Part shown: piece by piece, positions 21,154-34,576 of the stretch
Position numbering within the stretch: position 1 is the stretch's first letter
Layout: each line of letters opens with the position of its first letter
Assembly: GCA_009602725.1 (NCBI GenBank)
Contig: WELB01000398.1
Location: 1-51,185, forward strand
Source of the DNA: Spirogloea muscicola
Lineage: Eukaryota > Streptophyta > Zygnematophyceae > Spirogloeales > Spirogloeaceae
Direction: 5' to 3'
Length of the DNA stretch: 51,185 bases
Made by a program: the position numbers and the translations under genes
Notes under the pieces: model-generated
The model's database searches: none
What the model was told of the DNA's origin: nothing
The model's input: only the letters and a program-made list of their open reading frames with translations

Positions 21154-23878
21154 CTCGCTCGACTCCACGCTTCCCGGTGGCTCGGTGCCTGTGGGTCTTG
21201 TGTCCTGCTACCGAACGCGTCCATCCATGTGCCTACAGCGGTCCCAGGCGGTTGCTTTGCATCGCCGGGCTGGTCGCGCGCCCTTGCAGCAGCCTCGGGT
21301 CCGCGCAGCGGGGTTGCTCTTCACTTCTTTCCTCCCCTCAGCTCATCTGACTTCCTACTGCTGACACGAGGGTATTGATGGCGCCCTGTCTGCCCAGCCT
21401 TTGGCTCCGTCATAAACACCTGTATGCATCTGGCTGGCAGTTTACAGCCGATTCTTGTGGCCCAGCTGCCTTTCCACGCTGCTCGGTGGCTCGAGGCTCC
21501 TGTGCCGGCTAGCGCGCAGCGCGGCGTCCCCCCCCCGACGCCACCAAGGGGGAAAGGCCGACTACTTACAACGCTGGCCCCTCCGAACTCCGTTCATCCC
21601 CCCTTTCTGGGCTGGCCACTCACAGCTATCGCCGTCTACTGGAAGAGTCCTCCCCGTTTCCGGTGTGCTGGGAGTGCCGCCAATGACCACCCGGGCTGCC
21701 ACAGACTCGGCTGCCTGAAGAGATTCCTGCCCACACGGCAAGCGCTTTGAGCAGGAAGAGGAGCTGAGGGCTCCAGCCGGCTCGAAGCCAGGGCCTGGCG
21801 GTTTGTCGAAGAGGAAGGTGTAGCATGGGTCGGCAGACTTGATGGTATTGGGTGTCGAAGCTGGCCTGGCAGCTGACGAGCTCTTGTGCACACACGAAGG
21901 CCCCGCATGCTTCTCGATGTCAGCGGGGGGCTGTTTCAGGAGCGGCGGTGGCTGTGAGGGTCACGGCCCGGTGTGGGCTGATCATGGGCCGGTCTGGCAG
22001 ACGAAGCAAGCAAGAAACCAGAGGCGGCAGGGGGGTTTCAGGTGGCAAATGGCAGCAAGCCAGCTTGTACAGGGGTGGAGAGGAAGTCACCGGTCTGCGG
22101 CAGGCTGCTATGATGCTGATGCCGGGGTCCAGGCTGGGCAACTCCGGACCGGATGGCTGGTTGGTCAGGACTGGGCGGTGGGACGTGGCCAGAACTCCCC
22201 GTGGCGCTGTCTCTGGTCCAGGCAGCTTCATGACCAAACCTCAAGGGCTGCTCTTGCTTGGACTGTTGGTATATCTGCAAGAAATGTGAGCAGGCCATGA
22301 AGTGGCTGAAAGCAAGACAAGGGGTCGGAAAGGGGCGAAGAGGCGGCATCTGCAGCACCATCTGCCACAAAGGCAGGTAGAAGCAGCAGTGGCACCATTG
22401 GAGGTCCCGAGTGCTAAGAGAGTGCCAGGGGCTTGGCTCGCTGACGGCGTCGATCACATTGGCCTTGTGGGGTACTGGGAGATGGAGAGCGTCTACAAGA
22501 GGTTGCTGCGTATGGCGGCAGATACTTCCCAACCCCTCTGAAATGAGGCTTTGATTGTGTGCGGGCCAGGCTGCTGCCGGAGGTGGCTTGTCACAGAGTA
22601 GTCACTTTGACGCTGGCGAATGCGGTGACGTCCAAGGACTGGCCAATATGTTATCCCAATGCTGCAAGCTTGCTCTGGAGCACTGTGCTGCGTGCACCCA
22701 TGCGCGTGTCGGTGCCAGGCCTTGGGTCCCCAGCCTGGCTTTGCAACCTCGAGCCACCACTCAGGGCGTGCACTCGGTGCACGCACAGATCGCAACCTCC
22801 TAGAGGGCGAGGGTGTCAAGTGCCCAAGCATTGCAGCTGTGGAGTCATTGTATTGCAGTGGCATCCGCCAAAAGCTCACTGTTCGAAGCACTACGCTAGG
22901 CTTACTCGAGCAGATAGTGCAAGCACCGTACTGACATCAAGGGGCCCGCCCAACGCCTTTCGCTCAATTGAAGGTGGCACTGGAGAGCAGAGTCCACCCT
23001 GTGCACGGTCAGGGAGGCAGCTCGTAATGTCGTTGACCATTCCGGCACTCCCACAGCAATGGTAGGCCTTACCTACAAGTGGAAGTTGTGCACGAGACCA
23101 AGCTGTGTTCTTTTAGACGGGGGGGGCATGTGTCTGCTGGAGGCATCTGGAGGTCCATCTGCAAAGGCCGACAGAGAAATTCTGTTGCTGCTGCCGCCGC
23201 TGTCGAGAGACAGAGAACCGTCCTATCGCTCGTGGCAGCCCTATGACCGGTGCAACAAGCCCCCCGCCATGCCCAACTCGTGCTCCGAGCTACCGCGCAC
23301 ATGTGTGCCTGCGCCGAATGCAGGAGGCGGCCTGCACGAGCTGAATGCCTATACACCTGATGCAGCCTGCATGCAGTCGGGAAGACGCTGCGGGATACCG
23401 AGTGTGGAGGCGAGGCAGGGCAACGTGAAGCTGTGGCTAGCCTCTGCTCACCGAGCTTCCGAGGACCAGCAAACAAATTAATGAATAATGTGGGCAGGGT
23501 GGAATGCCTGCGAGGTGCAATGGTAGCAGGGCCTTTGGAGGAAGGCCAGCAGTGATGTGGGTGAGGAGTGAGGGCGCTGCGCTGGTTGTTGCCGCCACGG
23601 TGGCGGCTGCCCCCTGCAAGCGGGAACCTCTGCGCGCGGAGGTGGTCTGGGAGCCCGCGCAGTGTCTGCGCACCGGTGTGGAGACTACAGGACCGGCGTG
23701 CCACACGGGGAGGGGCGGGGGCTCCTGCTGAAGGTGAGGAGGGGCTGCCGCGGCTTGTGCTGTGCGCCACGGGGTGTTCTGGTCAGCCCGAGCACGGCTC
23801 CTTGCAGCCGTTGTGCAGTGCGCTCCGCGTGCCGTTTGGCGGGCCTGGCCGGAAAGGAGGTGCAGGCCACGCGCTCGG
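21154..23878. other. Stretch without a recognisable gene
   Basis: GC-rich sequence with many overlapping open frames on both strands. Weakly coding-like stretches include minus 21891-21562 (CYTFLFDKPPGPGFEPAGA) and plus 22400-22541 (DHIGLVGYWEMESVYKRLL). None matches a family I know and no exon chain can be built. It may hold a fast-evolving gene or the long upstream and downstream regions of neighbours. Confidence 0.4.
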
Positions 23879-25678
<1,800 letters not shown>

Positions 25679-25930
25679 CCTTTCTTCATCAACGTGCAGG
25701 GCGCGCCCTAAGTCAGGCCTCCGGCTTTCGTGGCGGCGCTCCAGCTCCCCAAGTTTAGCTTGTCAGATTTGATTGTGCTCACCCGTGGGTACTAATGCCA
25801 TCTTAGGTACCTTAGATTAGGTCTCCGTATTATGTAGCCTTGTTTAGTCTGCACTCGACTCTGCCTGAACAATGTATCATTGGCTTGAATTGGCCTCCCT
25901 TTCAATTCATGCGCCCCGCGCGCCTTCTCC
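25679..25930 (+). mobile_element. 5'-truncated LINE 3' end, tail C
   Basis: After the gap, 25758-25793 encodes SLSDLIVLTRGY-stop, the conserved family C-terminus. The 3' UTR ATGTAGCCTTGTTTAGTCTG and tail C (25848-25930) follow directly. This copy shows that tail C belongs to the same element family as tails A and B. Confidence 0.82.
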
Positions 25931-26078
25931 CTGCCCATCCGACGGCCTCCCGGGCCCCCCCCGGAGCCCGCTGCCCTCAGGCCCCTCGCCCCCAAACCCC
26001 CAAACCCCCAGCCCTAGCTCCCTCCCCCCCCTCCCCAACCCCGCCGCCGCCGCCGCCGCGGCCGCCGCGCCGGCCGCC

Positions 26079-27791
26079 ATGGTGTCCGGCTCCGGCGTCT
26101 GCGCCAAGCTGGTGGTGGTGGACGCGCGGCACCACATGCTCGGGCGCCTCGCCTCCATCCTCGCCAAGGAGCTCCTCAACGGCCAGAGAGTGGTGCGGCC
26201 CCGCCCCCCCCCCCGCACTCTCGGCTCTCGGCAGGCGGCGCGCGCGCGCACCCCCTGCCGAGACACGCGCCGGGAGCGCGCGGCGCCGCTCGCACACCCC
26301 CCCCGGCTGCCGCCGCCGGCCGTCCCTCCCTGCCTGTCCAGTAGGCGGACGATCGGCACAGGCCTGGGGCTAGCGGCGCTCCTGGCCGGGCCTGCGGTCG
26401 GGGCCCCCGAGCTCCGGCGCGGCAACCCCCGCGGCTGAGCGCGCCCCGTGCGGCGTTGCCCCAGGTGGTGGTGCGATGCGAGGAGATCTGCCTGTCCGGC
26501 GGCCTGGTGCGGCAGAAGATGAAGTACCTGCGCTTCCTGCGCAAGCGCATGAACACCAAGCCCAGCAAGGGGCCCATCCACTTCCGCGCGCCCGCGCGCA
26601 TCCTCTGGAGGACCATCCGAGGGTACGCCGCCCCTCTCCCGGCTCGCGCCTCTCAGGTCCAGCCGTGCCACGGAGGCTGCCGCGGGCCTGGACGTTGCAC
26701 CGCGGTCCGCCTGACGGACCCTCTCGCCGTTGTCCGCGCGCCACGCCCGACCGGCAGGATGATCCCGCACAAGGGCAAGCGAGGAGCTGCGGCTCTGGAG
26801 AGGCTCAAGGCCTTTGAGGGCATCCCGGCCCCGTACGACAAGATGAAGCGGGTCGTCGTGCCGGATGCTCTCAAGTGAGTCGACCCTGGCGATGCTGACT
26901 GCTGCCTCACCGCAGCAGCATCGAGGGTAGCCGAGGCACGCATGCGTGTGCCCTTTTGAGCAGGTTGGGCTACCTAGGCAGCACCGCTGGAGCTGAGTGG
27001 TCGGACGGCTAGGGTGGACTATGTTGGCACCACCAGTGTTCTGTCCTGCACATGCCTTTGTGGGGCTCCAGAACTGGGCAGGGTGGACACACTGGGTCAG
27101 GTCGTCCGAGCAGACAACTGCCCAGCATGGCCAGCAGGGCCTTCAGCCTTTAATATCTTGCTCCCTGGATGCAGGGTCCTGAGATTGGCTCCGGGCCACA
27201 AGTTCTGTCTGCTGGGAAGGCTGTCATCAGAGGTCGGCTGGCATCACGGAGACACAATTCAGGTGAACTATCCCGTCAATCCTCCATCACCTGGGTTATA
27301 AATAAATACCTGTTGACGGGACGAGGAGCGCTGCAATAGACAGTGGCTGTGCTGCCGAGGAGGGCTGCATGAAGTGCGCACATGAGAAAAGACAGTGCTC
27401 ATTGAAGCAGTTGCAGTCTGCTTCACTGTGGCGTCCGGTCACCCCTGGGCCGCAATAAGCTCACCTGCTGGAGTGAAGCAGTACTGGCCTTTGCACGTAG
27501 CAAGCATTCCCCGTCAATAAAGGTCTTACGCGTGCTTTGGCAAGGGCGGGAAACCCTCTGTTTGACTTGCCTACAGTGTCTTACTTTGTGCACTCCTTGC
27601 ATGCGTGTCTGACACTGTGCCCTTGTTCCGTGCAGGAGCTGGAAGACAAGCGAAAGGAGCGATCGGCAGAGTACTACAAGCAGAAGAAGGAGATTGTACA
27701 GCGGCGAGTGAAGGCCCTTCAGAGTGCCTCGTCAGAGTTGGAGCCGCTTGAGCAGGTCCTGGCTCCGCTCAGCTATCGAGGGGCGGCGTAG
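26079..27791 (+). CDS. RPL13A: Cytosolic large-subunit ribosomal protein uL13 (L13a)
   Basis: Five exons: 26079-26189, 26465-26622, 26758-26874, 27175-27262 and 27635-27791. Protein begins [19 protein letters not shown], then [18 protein letters not shown]. Exon 2 gives [19 protein letters not shown] and [14 protein letters not shown]. Exon 3 gives [20 protein letters not shown] and [14 protein letters not shown]. Exon 4 gives [13 protein letters not shown]. The basic C-terminus is [18 protein letters not shown] to the stop. Length near 206 residues and all blocks match eukaryotic L13a of the 60S subunit. All introns show GT-AG borders with consistent phase. The 5' leader lies about 150 bases downstream of LINE tail C. 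Confidence 0.96.
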
Positions 27792-28089
27792 TTTCTGTTG
27801 CAAGAAAACAGTACTTTGTCATGCTGGGGCGTGAATGGCCATCAGTTGTACACTGAGGGCTTGTGCAGCAGCTGTAATGTATGGGGTGGAAGGCCATTGA
27901 CCTCCGAATGCTCTAGCGTTTGGATGGTCATACAGCTCCAAGGACGTACCCTGAGCACCTTCGGTAGCTATGGGGGGGGGTGAAGAAGGGAACTAGGGGC
28001 GGCGAGGGGTGGCCAGAGTGATAGAGATTCAGGTGCGAAGGTGGCCGGGAGGAGATGCTCTTCCAGAGGATGCAGAGGCTGCACGATGG

Positions 28090-28545
28090 GAGGGTTTTGG
28101 GGGAGGGGGAGGAATGTGAAAGGAAGAAAGCAGGCTTTTCCAAAGCGGGCGAGGGCTGTGTAAAGCCAGCCCAGAAATTATGGACAAGGTTCAAAGGGCC
28201 GAAAAGTGCTACACGGCTATACAAGAGACTACAGTGGATGGGAGCTTGGTAGCTCAGAGTCAGCAACTGGCAGAGGAGAAAGAGGAAAGCGGAGAAGTCG
28301 CTCTTTCAAAAGAAGCGAGGGCTGCAAGAGGCCCAGCCCCAAAAGACTGGCGGAGTATGAAAGTGGGCACAGTCGAGATAATGCTGCCCCGGCACACACG
28401 GAAATGCGAGTTGCTCCCAGCAGAAAAGGTGGGTGCCGCGGGGGGCCACCGAGAGGAAATGAGCTCCAAAGGGGGCGAGGGCTATAAAAAGCCAGCCCGA
28501 ATGAAAGTAGACAAGGTCTGCAGGGGCAAAAGCGCTGAACCTCAT
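28090..28545. repeat. Cluster of three tail-A-like hairpin units
   Basis: Units with GGGCTG..AAAGCCAGCCC-type stems followed by a GA/GACAAGGT block lie at about 28144-28200, 28316-28355 and 28475-28525. Spacing is about 165 bases. The segment 27792-28089 between them and uL13 shows no gene. Confidence 0.6.
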
Positions 28546-28589
28546 AGTCAAGCAAGTACCATGTAGATTGTCCACTCGGTAACCACTAC

Positions 28590-29120
28590 GTAGCAGCCGT
28601 AAGTCAGACTAGCGGCTGGAAAGCAGTCCCCTTGACGAAAGCCAGAGGCTGCAGCTAGAGCACGGCCAGCAGGCAGGTGCAAGGCGTGGGCCATGGACCG
28701 CTGGAGGCATATGGACAGGTGCACGAAACACCTGCGCTAGCGAGCCAGCGGCGATGAAGTCGGCCTGCTCGTCCCGCTTGCGGGACACAGCGCGGCACAC
28801 AAGCCAGGTCAACAGGTCTCGCCACTGAGGCCCGAAAACTCCTTGCACATGGATGGTCAGTGGAACGGAATAGAAACAGCTCCTTCAATGCAAGGCAATG
28901 GCCAGTGGAGCGAAATCAACCCCTTCCGGGTGCTCCGAGTCCTTGGCCTCTTTGCAAACGGGCGGCGTTTGCTGCAGCTGCATGCTCCCGCCTTCGAGGC
29001 AGAAACCCCGGATCGGAGCGGTCAACCACATGTGTGGTGACCACGTCGGCGATGACGCGCCCGGCGTGGTGTCCACCAGGTCGGCCCTCCGCAACTGGGA
29101 GAAGGTGAGCCGGTGCGCAT
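28590..29120 (-). mobile_element. 5'-truncated LINE 3' part (endonuclease end and C-terminal domain)
   Basis: Minus-strand reading gives RADLVDTTPGASS near 29090 and KEAKDSEHPEGVDFAPLAI near 28930-28890. It then gives VARPVDLACVPRCV and a C-terminal region aligned with copies at 34.0-34.5, 36.8-37.1 and 48.0-48.4 kb. Frames shift repeatedly, so it is a relic. Confidence 0.7.
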
Positions 29121-29160
29121 GGGATTGAGAGGTAGGCCAGTAAGTACACTGTTGGAGATG

Positions 29161-29229
29161 AGAGAAGGCACGCGGTGAGCATGAATTGAAATGGAGGCCA
29201 ATCCAAGCCGACACATTGTTCAGGCAGGA
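29161..29229 (-). repeat. LINE tail C (antisense)
   Basis: AGAAGGCACGCGG..GAGGCCAATCCAAGCC..ACATTGTTCAGGCAG; one of about ten copies. The GC-rich 29230-29441 between it and the next gene carries no recognised feature and probably includes that gene's promoter. Confidence 0.7.
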
Positions 29230-29441
29230 AGAGAGGAGAAGAAGAGAAGATGAGAAGAGAAGAAGATCCAGGGGGCCGGGCGGCGGGGAGGCGAAGCGCC
29301 GCGGCAGCGCAGGCGCCGCGGCGGGCCCCGCCCTCCTGGCTGGCTCCTCCCAACCCCCCCCCCAACACCACTCGGCTAACTCGGGCCCTCCATCACTCCA
29401 TCCACTCTCCATTCCTTGCCCTTGGCAGTCCCACAATCCCC

Positions 29442-30837
29442 ATGGCGTCCGCCGCCGGCGCCCCCGGCTGCCGCCGCCGCTGCTCGCCGACCCCACCCCA
29501 CGCCCTCGCCCTCGCCGCCCTCCTCCTCCTCCTCGCCGCCTCGCCACCAGGTGCCCCTGCAGCGCGCACTGAGCAGGCCACCCCGTCGCCTGCATAAGCC
29601 CTCCGGCCCGGCCTGGCTGCGCCCGCGCGCGCGGCGCCGCTGCCGCTGCCGGCACTGCAGGCCACCTGTGCCGGGCGCCCGCGCCTGCAGCCTGGCCGTG
29701 CGCCCATCAGCGCCGCTGTGGCCGAGCTGCATTACTGCAGTCGGGCATTGCTGAGACCGTCCCCCGCGACCTCGATCCGTGCCGCTCACTTTGCTGTCCC
29801 ACGTGCTTGCATCACCCCTGCGGCCCGCAGCTGCCTCGGCCCGGCCCCACGGCAGGATGCTGCAGCGCGTCGGCACCACGCATGCAGCTGCGCCAGGTAC
29901 GCATGCATGGCACCATTTCGCCCGACGCGACCTTCCCAGCAAGCCGTTAGCTTACTGGCAAGAGCGCCCGGCTCATGTAGCCCGCACGTCCTGGAGACCG
30001 TGGGGCCTGTGGCACATCAAGGTCGGCAGCACGGAGATGCAGGGCAGGAATTACGAGCCAGCGAGCCGGTAGCGCCCCTGTCCGTGGCAGCACAAAGCTG
30101 AGAGGGTCGGCAATGCTGCTTGTATCGACGCGCGTGGCTCAGCCGGCCCCTGCACTGCCGAGGCGCACGTGGCCGTGTACTCGGACTTTGACGCGCTAAT
30201 CTACCCCACCCACGCTCGTGAGTACAAGGTACGCGCATCAACTGCCAGCTCGACCGTCAACTGCAGTGGTCAAGCATTTCAGGCTGCCATGCCTGTCAAT
30301 ACTGCATAAACCCCAGCCAGGGCAAGCTGACTCCCAGTACGATAGCAGGCTGTAGCAGAAGTGGGGCACCAAGGGCTTGTTCTCCCGTCGTCAGCAAGCA
30401 GTTGAGAAGCTGAGTAATAAGTCCACTGGGAACCTTGCATTTAGTAGCAATCTGAAGCATTGTCACACATCCCAACAGGTAGTGATCGCTCCGAACCCAA
30501 GGCTCTCCTGCGTCGCACTTCGCACGGTCCATCGAATCACTGTGAGCTGTCTGTGTTGCAGGTGACCATTGAAAACAGGTGCAATAAGGATCTGCAAGCC
30601 CTCACGCTGTGGGTCAAAGGGGATTGGCAGTCTTTATCCTATGTACTGAATGTCAAGCCCATTGCTGATGGCCGCCTGCCATTGTACCCGAACCACTATG
30701 TCGATCTCCAAATTCAGCCGCAGTCTCCAAATCTTGTCGTTCCTGCCACCTCCAACTACTCATTCTACTACACGCGCCAAAATTCGGAGCTCACTAGTAG
30801 CCCATTTTATATCCGCAGTGCATTGTTTGCCCAATGA
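29442..30837 (+). CDS. Probable secreted protein with CBM49-like C-terminal domain
   Basis: Exon 1 (29442-29550) encodes an Arg-rich start and a signal peptide core ALALAALLLLLAASPPG. A coding exon ending at 30228 reads CIDARGSAGPCTAEAHVAVY, then SDFDALIYPTHAREYK. Exon 30359-30478 reads KWGTKGLFSRRQQAVEKLSN. The last exon 30562-30837 reads VTIENRCNKDLQALTLWV..VLNVKPIADGRLPLYPNHYV..SNYSFYYTRQ. The last domain has the layout of a small beta-sandwich such as CBM49 of plant GH9 enzymes (VT..N....L..L.L.. then Y/F.Y). That is a weak resemblance. No catalytic domain is visible. It would be exported, perhaps to the cell wall. One or more exons between 29551 and 30095 may be missing. Confidence 0.5.
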
Positions 30838-31559
30838 GGCCATGTATATGCTAGTGCCTTGCTTTGGACCATCACTTGCCTCCCTTATCATGACTTAGCT
30901 CAGAGCTAGACATGCCCTGCCACTTGAGTGTGGAGCACAGGTTCGCCTCACAGATGGCTAGCTTCACAGAAAGGGGCTTGCACGCCCACATGGGTTTTGC
31001 AAGCAGAGGACAGGGTCTATGGTTGGAGCTGCACTATGAGAGCGGTGAAGGCATAGCGCCACCCACACAACAGCTAGGCCAGTCTCTGAACCACGTGCAA
31101 AGCTACCATCCTCACTATGAGACATGATGTAGAAAGCTCTGTCAGCTTTTCAAATCCCGGAGCTTCTGCTCTACTGAACGCTGGCTCTGCAGCAACCTGG
31201 CAGCTGTACTTGAGAAGAGTTTCAGGTGCTTTGAATGTTGCTCCTGCACAACATGCCAAGACGAATTGCTGACCATGTGCAATGCGGGCTAGCATCACTC
31301 GATGCAGAATGTATGCAGCAAGGGCACACAATGAACACATTCAGCATGTGGAGAAGCCAAAAGCAGACAATGACCTGCATAGCAAGCATGGCGAATTGTA
31401 ACTCTTGTAGTTCACTGTTGAGGAGCTCCGACCCTGCGGCCAAGCCCTCAGCAGAGTTGGACGTCCGCTGCGCCAGCTTTGCAGTCTGCAAGCAGTTGGT
31501 ACAGTCGTGTGGATCATAAGCTGGCAGGTCACAGTGCACAAGTCAACCTGTCTTGTCTG

Positions 31560-32140
31560 GCTCCTGGGCTTGCCAGTCCAAGATCTTCTCCACGAGTCGA
31601 TCAGGACAAGAGATCCGTCAGCTTCCCGCTTGCCAAGCATGCTGGTAGAGTTTGCAATCTGGCGTACATAGTATTGCAGCTTCTGCGCCACTTCCAGTTC
31701 ATTCTGTCCTCTCTCTGCTGCACGACTGAGGACCCTTGGTCGGGAAGCTGCACGGTGGCTCACCTCGTCCAACGAGTCCCTCAGGGTCATGCGTGTCACG
31801 CGGAAGCGCGTGCTGAGCTTCTCGAGCTGGCGAGATAGTGCTCGCCCCATCTTCATAGTGTTCACCAACTCGACCTCCAGCACGCCAACCCGCTCCCGCA
31901 ATGGCATTTCCAATCCAAGCCCGGTGCCAGGCTGTGGGCTACCCTGACCGGTGCTCGACAGGAGCTCGCTGTGCAGTCTCAGAAGAGCATTTGCCCCCAC
32001 AGCAATCCAGAGCGGGAGCACTTGCAGCGTCGTCAACCAGCCGAGCACCTGTGCCGGGTGCTTGCGTTCCACTGCGGTGCTGCCTACGGCCTGCAGAAGC
32101 TTCAGCCTCAACTTTGTGAGACAAAGGGAATGAGCCACAG
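31560..32140 (-). CDS. Unrecognised gene with coiled-coil segment
   Basis: A minus-strand frame open from 32138 reads VLPLWIAVGANALLRLHSEL, then a coil RERVGVLEVELVNTMKMGRA and LSRQLEKLSTRFRVTRMTLR to a GACGAG/GTGAGC donor near 31765. After an acceptor near 31705 it continues NELEVAQKLQYYVRQIANST. More exons may lie upstream (32180-32740, GC-rich) and downstream. No family is recognised. The apparent 265-codon open frame spans introns and should not be taken as the protein. 30838-31340 shows no gene. Confidence 0.38.
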
Positions 32141-33154
32141 TGCGAAGGGCTTGTAGGACAGAAGTGCCACCAGGCCCTCTAGCTCACCTCCACGAGTTGA
32201 CGGCGTGCCGCACGCTGGCATGCAGCATGGGCTGTGACGGCCACAGCAAGGCTCGCACCCTCAAGGACTGCGACGCTCCGCCCAAGGCTCCACGCCTCTG
32301 GTGCCGACGGCTGTCCACTCTGCGGTGCCTCGCCCCCCTCAACGCTGGCGGCTGCAGCACAGCACGATGGCATGTAAGACCGAGTCGCCAGCCGGCGCAG
32401 CTCCTTGAGCAGGCCAGCTTGTTGCGGCAGTGCCACAGCAGGTGTCCTTCGAGGTCCTAAGATGAGTGGAGGTCCACTGCAGCGCCGGCCTCGGCCGCTG
32501 CTTGTCTGCCGACTGAGAAGCAAGGCAATGGGCCGCCGCCTGCACCTGCCAGAGACGGCCCCGACCACGGCAGGGCGGCACCGCCGGCTCCATGGTCGTC
32601 AGCCCGCAGGGGCCCATTGCCCCAGCTGCGGCTGCGCTCGCTGTCGCCGCCGCCGGCCTTGCCGTCAGGGTAAAATCCATCTTCAGCATCGGCGTCACCG
32701 TCGCCTTCGTCCGGCCCTGCGAAGCTCCTGACGAGCATGGTCAGGGGGGGCGCTGGTCAGCCCGACGCGAGCCGGCTTGCAACGCTGGCGGATATGGAGT
32801 CCGGCCGACGCCGTGGGCGCTGCGGTTGAGGCGCGGCAGGCGGCCCTTCACCACCTGGGGTCTCGTCGGGGCGGCGTGGCCTGCTTGGCGGTTGGACGCG
32901 GGCGGCCGGCTCGCTGCGGCGGGCGTTCTGCCGAAGCGTGGGGCAGCGAGAGCCCCGCCGGAAGGGAATCCCGCAGCAAGGCCAGGCGCGGAGGTAGGTG
33001 CCAAGGGAGCCGCGGCGCGGCGGCGGCGGGCGCGGCGGTGCGCAGAGGGCAGCGCGGGGCGGGGCTCGGCATGGCCAGGGGAAGCTGGCACTGGGGGGCG
33101 GAGCAGCGGATTCGGAGTCATTGGGAAGTAGTGGTTCTCCCTATTGGGGCAAGG

Positions 33155-33345
33155 GCTGTGAAAAGAACGAAGAAAATGCTCGCCCATTGAGGATAGGGGC
33201 TGGAAAAGCCAGCCACAAGAAGAATGAACCGAGTACGAGAAGCCAGGGAAAGCGCTAAGAAAAACAAGCACACAAAGAAACAGAGCAGCTACGAATCACT
33301 CAGTAACCCCTGCTGAGCAGCCGCAGATCAGAGATGCTAGGCAAG
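33155..33345 (-). mobile_element. LINE 3' end, tail A
   Basis: Antisense tail A (GCTCGCCCATTGAGGATAGG, hairpin GGGGCTGGAAAAGCCAGCC at 33195-33213), then antisense codons of the LLSRGY-type C-terminus near 33300-33340. 32741-33154 is GC-rich with no clear gene. Confidence 0.78.
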
Positions 33346-33477
33346 CCAGCCCGAAAAGAATTACAAAAGGTTCGAAGGGGCCAATGACGGATGGGCCTAA
33401 AACGCTAAGCAGCTACGAAGGGGCCTGAAGATTCTACGTCAGAACGGGGGAGGATGGACCACTCAGTTCATCCTTTT

Positions 33478-33745
33478 TTGGGCTGGCTTTTCCACCTGGA
33501 CTGGCTGCACCTTCGTGCCGGCAGAGCCCTCGCTGCTGCCTCTGGCTCTGGCCAGGGGACCCACTTCCAGGAGCCCAGCATCTCTGATCTGCGGCTGCTT
33601 AGCAGGGGTTACTGAGTGTCTCGTAGCAGCTTTGTTTCTGTTACTTAGCGCTTCCCCTGGCCCCCTTCTCGTACTCTGTTCATTCTTTTTCGGGCTGGTT
33701 GTTCCAGCCCCTATTCTCAATGGGCGAGCACTTTCTTCTTTTCCA
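33478..33745 (+). mobile_element. LINE 3' end, tail A
   Basis: GRALAAASGSGQGTHFQEP, SISDLRLLSRGY-type coding to about 33613, then tail A with hairpin 33693-33712 and CAATGGGCGAGCACTT. A second partial tail-A end repeats at 33738-33775. Confidence 0.8.
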
Positions 33746-33814
33746 GCCCCTATCTTCAATGGGCGAGAACTTTCTCTTCAGTAACATCTAGTCAGGAGAT
33801 GCAAGTCTGAGTAG

Positions 33815-33990
33815 CGAGAGAAAGTGCTCGCCCATTGAGAATAGGGGCTGGAAAAACCAGCCCGAAAAAGAATGAACAGAGTACGAGAAGGGGGCCAGGG
33901 GAAGCGCTAAGAAACAGAGACAAAGCAGCTACGAATCACTCAGTAACCTCTGCTAAGCAGCAGCAGGGCGGAGATGCTAGGCTCGTTGAA
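33815..33990 (-). mobile_element. LINE 3' end, tail A
   Basis: Antisense tail A (33822-33920) and the first antisense codons of the C-terminus (33945-33990), where it breaks into the next fragment. Confidence 0.78.
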
Positions 33991-33997
33991 GTGAAAG

Positions 33998-34545
33998 AGA
34001 AAAAGCTCGCCCATAGAAGAGAGGGGCTGGCAGAAGCCAGCCAAAGAAGAATGGACAAAATCCAAAGAGCTACAGGAGAATCACTCAGTAACCTCTGCTA
34101 AGCAGCCGCAGGTTGGAGATGCTAGGCTCGTTGAAGTGGGTCCCCTGGCCAGAGCCAGAGGCAGCAGCGAGGGCTCTGCCGGCACGAAGGTGCATCGCCC
34201 GGGCCATAGACCTCTGCGGCGAGACGGCCAGGCGCATTCAATACACTTGCGCCATCGACCCGGCTGCAGGAAAGTCTACCGGCTCCCCATGGAAGCGACG
34301 GGCGATGGTGTGGCGGGCGAGCTGGGTGAGCAGCTCGAGCCACCGAGCGCCCAGCGCCTCCCATGGGTATCAATGGCCAACGGGAAGAAATCGTCTTCCC
34401 GCGGATGGTCTGCGTACTTCAGCTCTTTAGCCCGAGCAGCGCAGGCGACTGCATACCCAGCCTTGGTGGCACATTGAGCTGGGTGTAAGCGGTCGTAGGC
34501 ATCAGTGGTCACCACGTCCAGGAGAAGACGTGGCCCGCCGGCGTG
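33998..34545 (-). mobile_element. LINE 3' part, endonuclease end to tail A
   Basis: Minus-strand reading from 34540: VVTTDAYDRLHPAQCATKAG, KELKYADHPREDDFFPLAI, then after a frame change LARH.IARRFHGEPVDFPAA, LHLRAGRALAAASGSGQGTH and the RGY end near 34090. A variant tail A with hairpin (GGGGCTGGCAGAAGCCAGCC) follows at 34023-34042. Its 5' end abuts the telomeric tract at 34548. Confidence 0.8.
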
Positions 34546-34547
34546 TG

Positions 34548-34574
34548 GGGTTTAGGGTTTAGGGTTTAGGGTTT
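34548..34574. repeat. Interstitial telomeric tract (TTTAGGG)n
   Basis: 27 bases of perfect plant telomeric repeat, in the opposite orientation to the array at base 1. It lies between the 5' ends of two divergent LINE fragments. Confidence 0.92.
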
Positions 34575-34576
34575 GC

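Noticed and set aside
31341-32138. A single 265-codon minus-strand gene
   Set aside because: The frame runs across likely introns (donor near 31765, acceptor near 31705); only parts look coding.
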